From: Lachnospiraceae bacterium
GTDB taxonomy: Bacteria > Bacillota > Clostridia > Lachnospirales > Lachnospiraceae
Reading direction: 5' to 3'
Assembly (NCBI GenBank): GCA_022769005.1
Contig: JALEKK010000010.1
Span: 1-59,976, forward strand
Length of the DNA: 59,976 nucleotides
Positions 10,501 to 17,191 of this stretch are shown piece after piece (position 1 is the first letter of the stretch; each line of letters starts with the position of its first letter). The position numbers were made by a program, and so were the translations under genes. The notes under the pieces were generated by a model. The model ran no database searches. It worked only from the letters and a program-made list of their open reading frames with translations, and had not been told where the DNA came from.

Positions 10501-12117
10501 ATTCTTACGGGTAAAGTCGGTGAAGAAGTACATGCGGCAGTAAAGAATTACAACCAGTATCATTTAAAAGATTCATCGGTTTTAACTGCTGTTCTGCCTG
10601 AAGAAGACACAACCGTAATTGAAGTTTATTATGATTTAAATACATATAATGTAAATTACAATCTGAACGGAGCAACAAATCCTGACGGAGATTATGCTCA
10701 AAAGACAGTTAAATACGGTACTGAGATAACTTTGGAACCTGAGGTTGCAAAAGACAAATATAAATTCATCAAATACACCGTAAACGGCGAGGATCATAAA
10801 CCGGGAGATAAATATACCGTAACGGGTAACACCGATATTGTGGCGGTACTTGACAGAAAGACGGAAAGTCTGGGAGACGTGTCCGCAATGTATATCGTTT
10901 CAAGCTATAAGGAAGATATTAACGGACAGTATCATTTAGTTGATAACAGTGTGAATTCCGCACATGACCTTGTAGGAAAGACTGTAACCGCAAATGTTGA
11001 AGATATTGCACATTATCATCTCAATACGGAGAAATCGGTTCTTTCCGGCGTTATACCGGATCCGAGAGAAGATCTTTCAGGCAAGATTATTCCTATGGAT
11101 GATGCGGGTCTGGAAAATATCGAAAAAACAGGAAAGGTATTAGTGCTTAAGGTATACTATGATCTCGACGAACATGAAGTATCATATGACCTCGGAGGAG
11201 GAACGAACGGTGATGCGGATTATTCGGAAGTAAAAGTTAAGTACGGTTCAGAGATTACATTAAAAGATAATCCTGAAAGAGATGATTCGATATTTGAGAA
11301 TTACACTGTAGACGGCGACGGCAATGCATACGAGCCGGGTGATAAAATTACAATAACCGGTAACACCGTAATAAAAGCCAACTATAACAGAAATACGACA
11401 TATAAGGTTAATTATTATAAAGAGGATATGGACGGCAATTACAATCTTGTTGAAGATGACTCGACTACAAGAGCGGGAATAATCAATGACAAGGTTACGG
11501 CGGATATTCTTAATTATGATAATTATGAATTGAACAGCGAAAAATCCGATATTGAAGGATATGTTCTTAAACCGGATGCCGACGGCAACGGATTGGTGCT
11601 TAATGTTTATTACGACATCGTTAAACATAACATTAAATTCAATTTTGACGGCGGTAACTTTAATAATGAGGGTGAATTATCCGAATCCGCAAAACACGGT
11701 TCAAAATTCACGATTACCGAAGAACCGTTAAGAGACGGATATAAATTCATGTATTATACGGACGGAACCGATAAATATTACATCGGTGACGTATTAGACA
11801 TGTCAGGAGACATAAAATTAACGGCTGTTTGGGAAAAGATTGATAAAGGCGACAATGATTCAAACGGCGGAAATGCAGGTAAAGGCGATAATGTTTCAAA
11901 CGGCGGAAATACAGGCAAAGGTGATAATATTTCAAACGGAGAAAACGAAGGCGAAGAAATCAAATTGATTAAGTCCGATTCTTCCGGAAAGGCTGTAAAA
12001 ACAGGAGATTATAACTACATACCTTTATGGACTGCCATAGCATCTTTATCGGTTGCCGCAGGAGTGTCGGCTGTTATTATGAACAGAAGGCGCAATGGAA
12101 AGAAAAATAAAAAATAA
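4468..12117 (+). CDS. Giant cell-surface protein: SdrD/CnaB-like domain plus about 13 InlB-type (Listeria-Bacteroides) repeats; 5' part separated by a frameshift
   Basis: This 2549-codon frame is the body of a secreted protein whose signal peptide lies in the preceding frame; joined, they give roughly 2690 residues. Residues about 1-890 are beta-rich adhesin-like sequence without a motif I recognise. Residues about 895-970 form an SdrD/CnaB-like domain (VFHDTNSNGIMDDGEEGIEG, then ADGRYTY). From about 1010 to 2470 there are about 13 units of the InlB B / Listeria-Bacteroides repeat (GYTFGGW, GYTFAGW, GYTFDGW types), the later ones mixed with TVEYYKE-type modules. Three 12-residue Asn/Gly repeats follow. 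The C-terminus is KTGD, a hydrophobic segment and RRRNGKKNKK, resembling a sortase sorting signal without the LP. The likely role is surface adhesion or a stalk; the ligand is unknown. Confidence 0.88.
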   Translation: MESNSFDYFYERKDLDDPKYGYNETSTSPVNKRTLNDGYWEYGIKSSIATNEEYEVLIGFEIDPSAYNNVDVIDGAIHLYMSDGNHNYTDQISINIPVEKNTSSTFPTGMGSSQMTPGGVFQKGVSISASNLSYMYEKIEFDFVYSKELSFEDFGFNDQYVKYSYTGGKITIGNQESVPGSSDMVKRHIVVHNGLMNNLMYLNYKVRFPKDSVKIGSTYETYFSNGTIKYYNNDITESIPGDGKYSYTIVDPTLEKISYRATDRTVYNATEQTENYMTQFGSLEIYNDLSNESVKNKVLEVNYNKNKANAEILAITVPVGSYGLEDNKEKDQIIYITGTDENGNCKTVTLNGSDLSYRNYLFNGWPIYYYRITAKDIGLKNITYMKTYMGKILPLYHTTTWDAYWSTGGANACAAFGRFTSADPGIVVTNEYKIYNELAEDRELPKGNVTIPVTVTGTSDNRVAASGGYSIYSIDNRGRETYIGDKPYIPAGGKVKGVMDITPYGTMWLAETDGKTNSDGVYKPVQSANGTSAIITDPEMYLILPQGIDISDLSFSLSKSNQFNMHNSADRDGTKSSDLNFSIESVPNTKDDKKIYRVTFPKDTVIGLYDADGNITTLRVNITLSTVTGLPTDGYRWNDLVQIKSSMDTTGMVYNDANSIGATNNLRPDKYGINGGKYLLGVTNGSTEKKFNIQQLSDIQVEDSITVTKINGVDVSDNHWFVLNTVDGKYDENSIALLGKKSEGQLKIQIRNQSDSASGAYKTFIPIPKEGTSLGTAFQENNFGFTMSLDSAYIPEGFTVKYVKLNKTDVGTDGSFNTDGQYTELSDDNKDQANAILLESDSVPGNANVSALFNFKIDDGKPADLNVFRTIHKYYPLQNDSVAEREHLDNYVAMRVATARLTGTVFHDTNSNGIMDDGEEGIEGITVVVEDKDGGKRTAVTGADGRYTYEAVREDDITVEFKGSNSDEKIKNYRFNVKTDGLNYSNDKLSASKTYESIGENEELNIPMNTFVSIKYDANAPENVSVTGDVPKTQEAAENEYINVKGKPDNLTASGYMFTGWNTKPDGSGDTYRANSSLRVSGDIIKDGTITLYAMWEEAEYNLTFDYAGGTPYKDENIDLNNFKNFKIKISDRVDSASLSDYKLDNYLSDKLAGILKIKSGLPGNGNNYLFPINDWGYGNAYLPTKLGYTFGGWDFNGSGSKSLLGDTTFNNAFYVGNRRGPVTDDITYRAIWNEKKDYKITFDPNGGELKSGDIVYTTENKYTKENIRWTESDLASDYVPVKNGYTFAGWSYDGEVINGNTQYRDLAGNDDSSDKVITLTAEWVEKNDYTVKYSVPGWNIPDKTVSYTSKDIYPDQAVNPQYSNEYFAGWTLKASDASESDIITSGTTFKDLVEGDNNYITLYPVFKTKADYQVTVNYNPNGGTSAASTVINRDDQIKLPTVSRTGYTFDHWVYEGRRVDDNATYSEVEGSKDDITLDAIWKENHYSVKYVVFGDDGNESESKTIDNVHYESTGFDEYKDGDKVWKPERAGYTFDGWVLNGTKKIVTNNMSYGSLAGDEGTEQIVLAAKFTPLNYTVEFDRENGEASYIDPIKNLKYGDVISISTKQTKTGYELEKYQYKNSDGTMTDINSGVTKISDLKPETQTLTLYPVWSIRGGYTVAYDVNGGNADKVPESKTNVYWNTADLLNVNVQPERTGYTLSGWTYGSSVVNNTVTYGELARDGNVKSITLVAQWTPRTDVRYTVEYYKENPDGSYSLDSASTESKSGTTNEKVSINTLDSSVVNKFDRYHISYNNANNNLSDYIKPDGSLVLKIYYDINEAEVPFNLNPNPALESDVPAKQFVKYGKHVTKVNDPVKVGYTFGGWYLSPNPSDSDRPWNFDSDTITAENALSGKVTLYAKWTAKNYTVSYNINGGDPTTKPADKSDVRWNDNNLTDVAEPKREMYEFAGWKYGDTYVSASDKYSDLAPNDTESGIELVAQWNKANSYYTVKYFKQNLENDGYTEVESDRMILTGKVGEEVHAAVKNYNQYHLKDSSVLTAVLPEEDTTVIEVYYDLNTYNVNYNLNGATNPDGDYAQKTVKYGTEITLEPEVAKDKYKFIKYTVNGEDHKPGDKYTVTGNTDIVAVLDRKTESLGDVSAMYIVSSYKEDINGQYHLVDNSVNSAHDLVGKTVTANVEDIAHYHLNTEKSVLSGVIPDPREDLSGKIIPMDDAGLENIEKTGKVLVLKVYYDLDEHEVSYDLGGGTNGDADYSEVKVKYGSEITLKDNPERDDSIFENYTVDGDGNAYEPGDKITITGNTVIKANYNRNTTYKVNYYKEDMDGNYNLVEDDSTTRAGIINDKVTADILNYDNYELNSEKSDIEGYVLKPDADGNGLVLNVYYDIVKHNIKFNFDGGNFNNEGELSESAKHGSKFTITEEPLRDGYKFMYYTDGTDKYYIGDVLDMSGDIKLTAVWEKIDKGDNDSNGGNAGKGDNVSNGGNTGKGDNISNGENEGEEIKLIKSDSSGKAVKTGDYNYIPLWTAIASLSVAAGVSAVIMNRRRNGKKNKK
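11848..11955 (+). repeat. Three tandem 36-base units encoding GDNxSNGGNxGK-type repeats
   Basis: Units start at 11848, 11884 and 11920, each encoding 12 residues of the pattern GDN-x-SNG-G/E-N-x-G. The third unit has drifted (GENEGE). The copies differ at synonymous sites. The segment is a flexible linker between the last repeat domain and the KTGD/hydrophobic anchor of the surface protein. Confidence 0.9.
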
Positions 12118-12215
12118 TATATTTCCAAGGTAATTTTAATTGCCTGCGAAGAATAACAACTGTGTCAAAAATGCATGTTTTTATGAACTAAAAAGTTGCT
12201 TTGTTAAATGATTGA

Positions 12216-12260
12216 AAAACCCGCCCGTAAATCCATATGGATTTGCGGGCGGGTTTTAAT
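12216..12260 (+). terminator. Strong rho-independent terminator after the giant surface-protein gene
   Basis: Two 19-base arms (12216-12234 and 12239-12257) pair almost perfectly around the loop ATAT, with a GC-rich core CCCGCCCG/CGGGCGGG. The outer ends are A-run and T-run, so it probably works in both directions. It lies about 100 bases past the stop codon. Confidence 0.9.
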
Positions 12261-12270
12261 ATTTTACGGT

Positions 12271-12438
12271 TTATTTTTCAGAAAATCTGACTTTAAATGT
12301 AACAAGACCGTCATTGCATAAAACGATAATCTTTGCGTTATTGGCATCGGCAACAGCCTTTGCAATGGAGAGCCCCAGACCGTAATGACCTTTAAATTCG
12401 TGAGAATCATCCGATCGATAGAAACGTTCAAATATCTT
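12271..12438 (-). pseudogene. Remnant of a sensor histidine kinase (C-terminal HATPase_c portion only)
   Basis: On the minus strand, 55 codons and a TAA stop read KIFERFYRSDDSHEF, then KGHYGLGLSIAKAVADANNA. These are the F-box (F-x-R-F-Y-R-x-D) and G2-box (G-x-GLGLSIAK) of a histidine kinase ATP-binding domain, followed by the usual last beta strand. The frame meets an in-frame stop immediately upstream (12439-12441), there is no start codon, and the H, N and G1 boxes are absent. It is therefore a decayed 3' end of a kinase gene. No response regulator gene or further kinase sequence is recognisable nearby. Confidence 0.85.
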
Positions 12439-12696
12439 TTATATTATCTGTTAAATAAACATTTAATCGGCATGATCGGATAAACAAGGTTTATTATCGA
12501 TGCTCGGTCAGCATTATATAAAATGAAGATTGAAATAAAATTGAAGTATATTTAAAGAATCCGGCTGCATTGTAAGATTGATACGGTAAAGTGCGAAAAA
12601 TAAGATTTGCTTCAGCCTGTAATTTTACGAAGTCGGTAATATGACAGTGACGGTTTTGCAAACGTTTACAATGTACATGAAAAATTTACATAATAA

Positions 12697-12723
12697 AAAA
12701 GAGAGGCTTATGACCTCTCTTTT
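12697..12723 (-). terminator. Rho-independent terminator of the Fur-family gene
   Basis: AAAAGAGAGG and CCTCTCTTTT pair perfectly over ten bases around a seven-base loop. It lies about 22 bases past the stop of the minus-strand regulator gene. The A-run at 12694-12700 becomes the U-tract on the minus transcript. Confidence 0.85.
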
Positions 12724-12744
12724 CGGATAATTTAAAAATGTAAG

Positions 12745-13146
12745 TTATTCAGTGTCACATTTATCGCATATTCCGTGGAAAAATGTGATATGTCCCGATA
12801 TCTTTCCCTTTGAAAAATGTGACTGTGCGTTATTAATAAACGCATCTTCGATAACATCATCATTTAAATCAAAGTCCATAACGGCATGACACTTGTTGCA
12901 CTGAAAATGGTTGTGTGGTTTGAGATTGGCATCGTAATGAACAGAACCGTCTTCGCAAGGTATCGTAATTGCTTTTCCGTGATCAACCAGGAAAGCAAGA
13001 TTTCTGTATACCGTACCCAAACTGATATTAGGGAATTCCTTGGATACATTCTGATATACGATATCTGCGGTAGGGTGATCATATCTGGATTTTAAAAATT
13101 CTTCGATGGCGTCTCTTTGCTTTGAATGTTTAACAGTAGCTGCCAT
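12745..13146 (-). CDS. perR: Fur-family metalloregulator, PerR-like
   Basis: The start at 13146 is chosen because GGAGGTGATTGTT directly precedes that ATG; the longer GTG form would overlap this site. The 133-residue protein has an N-terminal winged helix (TVYRNLAFL recognition region) and a C-terminal dimerisation/metal domain. The structural zinc site is seen as HNHFQCNKC and the terminal CDKC. The regulatory ligands match PerR: His in HPTADIVYQ, the HxH, and Asp at the position five residues after the second Cys (CHAVMD), where iron-sensing Fur usually has Glu. PerR uses iron-dependent histidine oxidation to sense peroxide. No peroxide-defence gene is adjacent, so its targets lie elsewhere. 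The PerR assignment over Fur or Zur rests on these residues only. Confidence 0.85.
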   Translation of the reverse strand: MAATVKHSKQRDAIEEFLKSRYDHPTADIVYQNVSKEFPNISLGTVYRNLAFLVDHGKAITIPCEDGSVHYDANLKPHNHFQCNKCHAVMDFDLNDDVIEDAFINNAQSHFSKGKISGHITFFHGICDKCDTE

Positions 13147-13297
13147 AACAATCACCTCCGTGTTTTAAAATAAAATTAAAAGCTATTATAAGCACCTGTT
13201 TGCATAATGGTGTTAATAATAACTATTATTGTTTTTATTATATCATGCCGAATACATTTAGGGCAACCGGATATATGATGATTATTATATAAATTTA

Positions 13298-14371
13298 TTA
13301 TACAGATTCTATTAATTCTATAATTTTTCCTATGGCGTCACGTTGTTCGCTTCCTGCCATGTTTCTTATATATGTATCTTTATTGGCAAATACATATTCA
13401 ATGGATTCAAGGAGCGATTCGGGGGTTATGTCTTCTTCAAACAGAACTTTAGAATATCCGCTTTTTTCAAATGATTCCGCATTGAGAATCTGATCGCCTC
13501 TGCTGGATGCAGCGGGAAGAGGAATTAATAAATTAGGTTTTTTAAGCGTTAAAAATTCAAATATTGCGTTGGCTCCCGCTCTTGATACAACCATATCGCT
13601 CATTGCAAGCAGGTCTTTCATTTCTTTGTCGATATATTCATATTGAACATATCCGGGGATGCCGTCATATTCTCTGTCAGCCTTATCCTTTCCGCAGAGA
13701 TGCACTACATTATATTTTTTGAGCAAAGCATTAAGATTTGCATGAAGAGCCTCGTTTAATGCAACGGCACCGGTGCTTCCGCCCATACATAATATTGTAG
13801 GCTTATTGTCGGGAAGCCCTGTGAATCTGTGACCTTCTGCGGCGTTTCCGGCCAAAAGCTCTTTACGTATGGGAGTTCCCGTAAGAACGGGATGTTTATC
13901 TTCACTTATGTACTTGAGAGTTTCAGGAAAGGTCGTACATACGATGCTTGCCCGTTTTATGGCGATTCTGTTGGCAAGTCCCGGCGTCATGTCCGACTCG
14001 TGTATAATAACGGGTATTTTGAGTTTCCCGGCCGCCATGACCACGGGAACCGATACAAATCCTCCCTTTGAAAAAACAACATCGGGCTTCATTTTCTTGA
14101 GCAGTTTTTTTGCCTGATTATAACCTTTAAGAACCTTAAACGGGTCCGTAAAATTCTTAAAGCTGAAATATCTTCTGAACTTACCGGACTTTACGCCGTA
14201 ATATCTTATGTTTTGCGCTTTTATCAAATCCTTTTCTATTCCGTCTTCGGAACCGATATATGCTATTGCATAATTTCTGCTTCTAAGCTCGGGCAACAGA
14301 GCAATGTTTGGCATTACATGACCGGCTGTTCCGCCGCCGGTCATAATTATTCTTCGTCTTCTTTCACTCAT
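13298..14371 (-). CDS. murG: UDP-N-acetylglucosamine--undecaprenyl-PP-MurNAc-pentapeptide GlcNAc transferase
   Basis: MurG adds GlcNAc to lipid I to form lipid II on the cytoplasmic face of the membrane. The 357-residue length is normal for the family. Visible motifs are the glycine-rich GGGTAGHVMPNIAL (about residues 12-25), VVFSKGGFVSVPVVMAA, HESDMTPGLANR, the UDP-binding GGSTGAVALNEAL, and SRAGANAIFEFL with the conserved acidic residue of the sugar-nucleotide site. AAGGA precedes the ATG. It stands alone here, away from the usual mur-fts cluster. It is divergent from the nucleosidase gene at 14529, and about 157 bases are shared for promoters. Confidence 0.96.
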   Translation of the reverse strand: MSERRRRIIMTGGGTAGHVMPNIALLPELRSRNYAIAYIGSEDGIEKDLIKAQNIRYYGVKSGKFRRYFSFKNFTDPFKVLKGYNQAKKLLKKMKPDVVFSKGGFVSVPVVMAAGKLKIPVIIHESDMTPGLANRIAIKRASIVCTTFPETLKYISEDKHPVLTGTPIRKELLAGNAAEGHRFTGLPDNKPTILCMGGSTGAVALNEALHANLNALLKKYNVVHLCGKDKADREYDGIPGYVQYEYIDKEMKDLLAMSDMVVSRAGANAIFEFLTLKKPNLLIPLPAASSRGDQILNAESFEKSGYSKVLFEEDITPESLLESIEYVFANKDTYIRNMAGSEQRDAIGKIIELIESV

Positions 14372-14471
14372 AATTTTATCCTTATTCCGTATAAATATTT
14401 TATTTTTATACTTTTCATAGTATTATACTAAACAAAATGTAATAAAAGTAAATAGAATATGCAGTAAATAT

Positions 14472-14500
14472 TTGAAAATGATATACTACTTTGTTAGAAT
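14472..14500 (+). promoter_or_regulatory. Probable sigma-A promoter of the mtnN-pgi genes
   Basis: TTGAAA (14472-14477) and TAGAAT (14495-14500) are separated by 17 bases, about 30 bases before the GTG start. The match to the vegetative consensus is good. Position and spacing are seen; activity is inferred. Confidence 0.55.
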
Positions 14501-14528
14501 AATATGAATATTATACGGGGGTATCATC

Positions 14529-15230
14529 GTGTTAGGAATAATCGGAGCAATGCAGGAAGAAGTTGAGCAGCTTATTTCTGTTATGAATATAACAAAGGAA
14601 GAAAAGAAGGCGGGAATGGAATTTTTTGCCGGTCGTTTGGAGGGAGTGCCCGTTACGATTGTAAGAAGCGGTATAGGTAAGGTTAATGCGGCAATATGTA
14701 CGCAGATACTTGTGGATGACTTCAATGTCGATGCTGTTATAAATACGGGAATTGCAGGTTCACTTCACGACAAAATAGAAATAGCAGATGTGGTGTTGTC
14801 GGAAGACGTACTTCATCATGACATGGATGCCACGGGATTCGGATATCCGAAGGGACAAATTCCGAGAATGGACGTATTGTCGTTTAAAGCCGATGCGGGA
14901 CTTGTGGCTCTTGCAAAAAAAGCCTGCGAAGCGGCTACGCCCGATATCGGAATACATATAGGCAGAATTGTAAGCGGAGATCAATTCGTTTCGGATTCTG
15001 ATGTCAAAAAGAAAATCGTTGACGATTTTAATGGACTGTGTACTGAGATGGAAGGCGCTGCAATTGCGCAGACTTCATATCTTAACGGTATTCCATTTGT
15101 AATAATAAGAACCATATCGGATAAGGCTGATAACAGCGCAAGTGTTGACTATCCTACATTTGAAAAGAAAGCGATTGCAAATGAAGTGAAAATAGTTAAA
15201 AAGTTTTGCGCATATTACAATGAATTATAA
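14529..15230 (+). CDS. mtnN: 5'-methylthioadenosine/S-adenosylhomocysteine nucleosidase
   Basis: The enzyme cleaves adenine from MTA and SAH, recycling by-products of methylation and polyamine synthesis. The 233-residue protein starts at GTG. Family landmarks are MLGIIGAMQEEV with the catalytic Glu, NTGIAGSL, the HHDMDATGFGY segment, TEMEGAAIAQ (the nucleoside-binding Met-Glu) and RTISDKAD with the catalytic Asp. The ribosome binding site (GGGGG) is weak and far from ideal. Its stop is 12 bases before the pgi start, so the two are probably co-transcribed, although there is no obvious pathway link. Confidence 0.95.
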   Translation: MLGIIGAMQEEVEQLISVMNITKEEKKAGMEFFAGRLEGVPVTIVRSGIGKVNAAICTQILVDDFNVDAVINTGIAGSLHDKIEIADVVLSEDVLHHDMDATGFGYPKGQIPRMDVLSFKADAGLVALAKKACEAATPDIGIHIGRIVSGDQFVSDSDVKKKIVDDFNGLCTEMEGAAIAQTSYLNGIPFVIIRTISDKADNSASVDYPTFEKKAIANEVKIVKKFCAYYNEL

Positions 15231-15242
15231 CGGAACAGTATT

Positions 15243-16526
15243 ATGTTAGATATAAAGTTAGATTATTCTATGAGTCGCGAAACGGTGGCTGACATAGATT
15301 CCATGAAGGATCGAACCATAGAGGCTAAAAATATGTTATTGTCCGGAACAGGCAAGGGCAGTGACTATATCGGATGGGTCGATCTTCCCGTTAACATGGA
15401 TTCGGAAGAACTGTCAAGGATAAAGAAAGCGGCGGAGAAGATAAGAAACGAATCCGATATCCTTGTTGTTGTGGGAGTCGGAGGCTCATATCTGGGTGCC
15501 AGAGCAGGTATCGAGTTTCTCGTAAACGAATTCGATGATGTAAAAGTAATATTTACGGGCAATACTCTCAGCACGGATGCTCTTGCTTCCGTTATCAGAA
15601 GGCTTGAAGGAAGGGACTGGTCTATAAATGTCATTTCCAAGTCCGGAACTACACTGGAGCCGGCCATAGCATTCAGGGTTTTAAAGAAAGAGCTGGTGAA
15701 AAAATACGGAGACAAGGCAAGCTCAAGGATATATGCCACAACGGATAAGCACAAGGGAGCTCTAAAGACTCTGGCTGACAGTCAGGGATATGAGACATTT
15801 GTTGTTCCGGATAACGTAGGAGGCAGATTCTCGGTTTTATCCGCTGTCGGGCTTCTTCCCATTGCCGTAAGCGGAGCCGATATTGACATGTTACTTGCCG
15901 GAGCAAGGGATATGAGAGAGGCCTGTATAAACAACGACTTTGATGACAATATGGCGATGCAGTATGCCGCGGCAAGACATATAATGATGAATCACGATAA
16001 ATCAATAGAGGTTTTGTGCACATACGAGCCTGCCACAAGGACTCTCGGCGCCTGGTGGAAGCAGTTGTTCGGAGAGTCTGAGGGAAAGGACCATAAAGGG
16101 CTGTTCCCGGTGACTTTGAGTTATACAACGGATTTGCATTCACTTGGGCAATATATACAGGACGGTAAGAGAATAATGTTTGAAACGGTCCTTGTTGTCG
16201 AAAGCTCAAATGATTCTATAGTAATAGAAGAAGAAAAATGCAATCTTGACGGACTTAATTATCTTTCCGGAAAAACTTTGGATTTCGTTAACGGATGTGC
16301 GCTGGAAGGAACCATGAATGCTCATATTGAGGGTGATACGCCTAATATAAAGCTGATTTTTCCGAAAAAGGACGAATATAACCTCGGGTGCCTGTTTTAT
16401 TTCTTTGAATTTGCATGCGGAATAAGCGGATATATGCTTGGAGTTAATCCTTTTAACCAGCCGGGAGTGGAAAGCTATAAAAAGAATATGTTCAGACTTC
16501 TCGGAAGACCGGGATACGAAGAGTGA
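15243..16526 (+). CDS. pgi: Glucose-6-phosphate isomerase
   Basis: Pgi interconverts glucose-6-phosphate and fructose-6-phosphate in glycolysis and gluconeogenesis. The 427-residue length fits the short Gram-positive type. Motifs include [16 protein letters not shown] (about residues 78-93), the phosphate-binding [31 protein letters not shown], and the signature [15 protein letters not shown] with the active-site Glu. It follows the nucleosidase gene by 12 bases and is followed by a strong hairpin terminator, so the pair forms a short transcription unit. Confidence 0.96.
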   Translation: MLDIKLDYSMSRETVADIDSMKDRTIEAKNMLLSGTGKGSDYIGWVDLPVNMDSEELSRIKKAAEKIRNESDILVVVGVGGSYLGARAGIEFLVNEFDDVKVIFTGNTLSTDALASVIRRLEGRDWSINVISKSGTTLEPAIAFRVLKKELVKKYGDKASSRIYATTDKHKGALKTLADSQGYETFVVPDNVGGRFSVLSAVGLLPIAVSGADIDMLLAGARDMREACINNDFDDNMAMQYAAARHIMMNHDKSIEVLCTYEPATRTLGAWWKQLFGESEGKDHKGLFPVTLSYTTDLHSLGQYIQDGKRIMFETVLVVESSNDSIVIEEEKCNLDGLNYLSGKTLDFVNGCALEGTMNAHIEGDTPNIKLIFPKKDEYNLGCLFYFFEFACGISGYMLGVNPFNQPGVESYKKNMFRLLGRPGYEE

Positions 16527-16533
16527 TAAACAG

Positions 16534-16613
16534 AAAATACCACAGACGATGCATTAACGTGCCTGTTTGCCGTTTTCGGCACATGGGTGTCAGCTTTGTC
16601 TGTGGTATTTTTC
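16534..16613 (+). terminator. Long-stem terminator after pgi with a nested hairpin
   Basis: The outer arms AAAATACCACAGAC (16534-16547) and GTCTGTGGTATTTT (16598-16611) pair perfectly over 14 bases. The 50-base interior contains TGCCG-TTTT-CGGCA (16568-16581) and an alternative GTGCC/GGCAC pairing. It is A-flanked and T-flanked, so it can also end the convergent minus-strand gene that stops at 16650. Confidence 0.85.
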
Positions 16614-16649
16614 TATAGGTTTAAGTATGTGACTAACCGTTTTACATGT

Positions 16650-16925
16650 TTAATCTTCTTCGATAACATGTATTTCAAGGAACAGAAAATCTGTTTCGTC
16701 CATAAAATTATCTCCGTAAAATCTGGTTTTCGAATGAGTTTTGAATTCTCTTATATTGCTGTCAAACCATATGGGCTCAGACAGATCGAATTTGTGACAT
16801 GCGGCCGTTACGGCTTCGAAAATCTTTGTGGTTCTGCTTTTTTCTCCGCTGTCGGAATTATCTTCTATCACAATGTCATTTACCATGTGATTGTTATCGT
16901 CGAATGCTTTAAACCATATTCTCAT
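16650..16925 (-). CDS. Small conserved hypothetical protein (91 aa)
   Basis: A GGGGAG site lies before the ATG and the composition is normal for this genome. The protein begins MRIWFKAFDDNNHM, ends FLEIHVIEED, and contains the block FDLSEPIWFDSNIREFKTHSK. From memory this resembles a small, conserved but uncharacterised protein found widely in Lachnospiraceae. It has no membrane segment and no metal site; it is acidic and probably cytoplasmic. No function can be assigned from the sequence. It is monocistronic, convergent with pgi and divergent from the pyruvate:ferredoxin oxidoreductase gene. Confidence 0.8.
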   Translation of the reverse strand: MRIWFKAFDDNNHMVNDIVIEDNSDSGEKSRTTKIFEAVTAACHKFDLSEPIWFDSNIREFKTHSKTRFYGDNFMDETDFLFLEIHVIEED

Positions 16926-17191
16926 ATTATTCTCCCCAATTCATATCCGTCAGATAAAACAGAAACATAATAATTACGCGGCTGTATATTGTGTATTATC
17001 AAAACATTTAAGGCATATACAATAATACGAATGTGTATATATTTTAATAAATAAATTGTGATAATAAACCTTTTTATTTTTACTGTTATCAAAGTTTAGT
17101 CATTTGTGTCCTTTACTTTAATTATAAAATTGTATAAAATAAGAAACATAATTCTAAATTTTATGATTAATTATAGAGAGGTTGGGGTTTT

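Larger units (their letters stand above)
12118..12744. other. Long intergenic region with two terminators and a histidine kinase remnant
   Basis: This stretch contains the terminator of the surface-protein gene (12216-12260), a decayed minus-strand kinase fragment (12271-12438), and the terminator of the Fur-family gene (12697-12723). Between 12440 and 12695 I can see no reading frame or structure that I would defend. Confidence 0.6.

Noticed and set aside
7770-11840. Possible DNA-level tandem repeat array or CRISPR in the surface-protein gene
   Set aside because: The repetition is at protein level (InlB-type units of variable length); the DNA copies are too diverged and there are no constant spacers.
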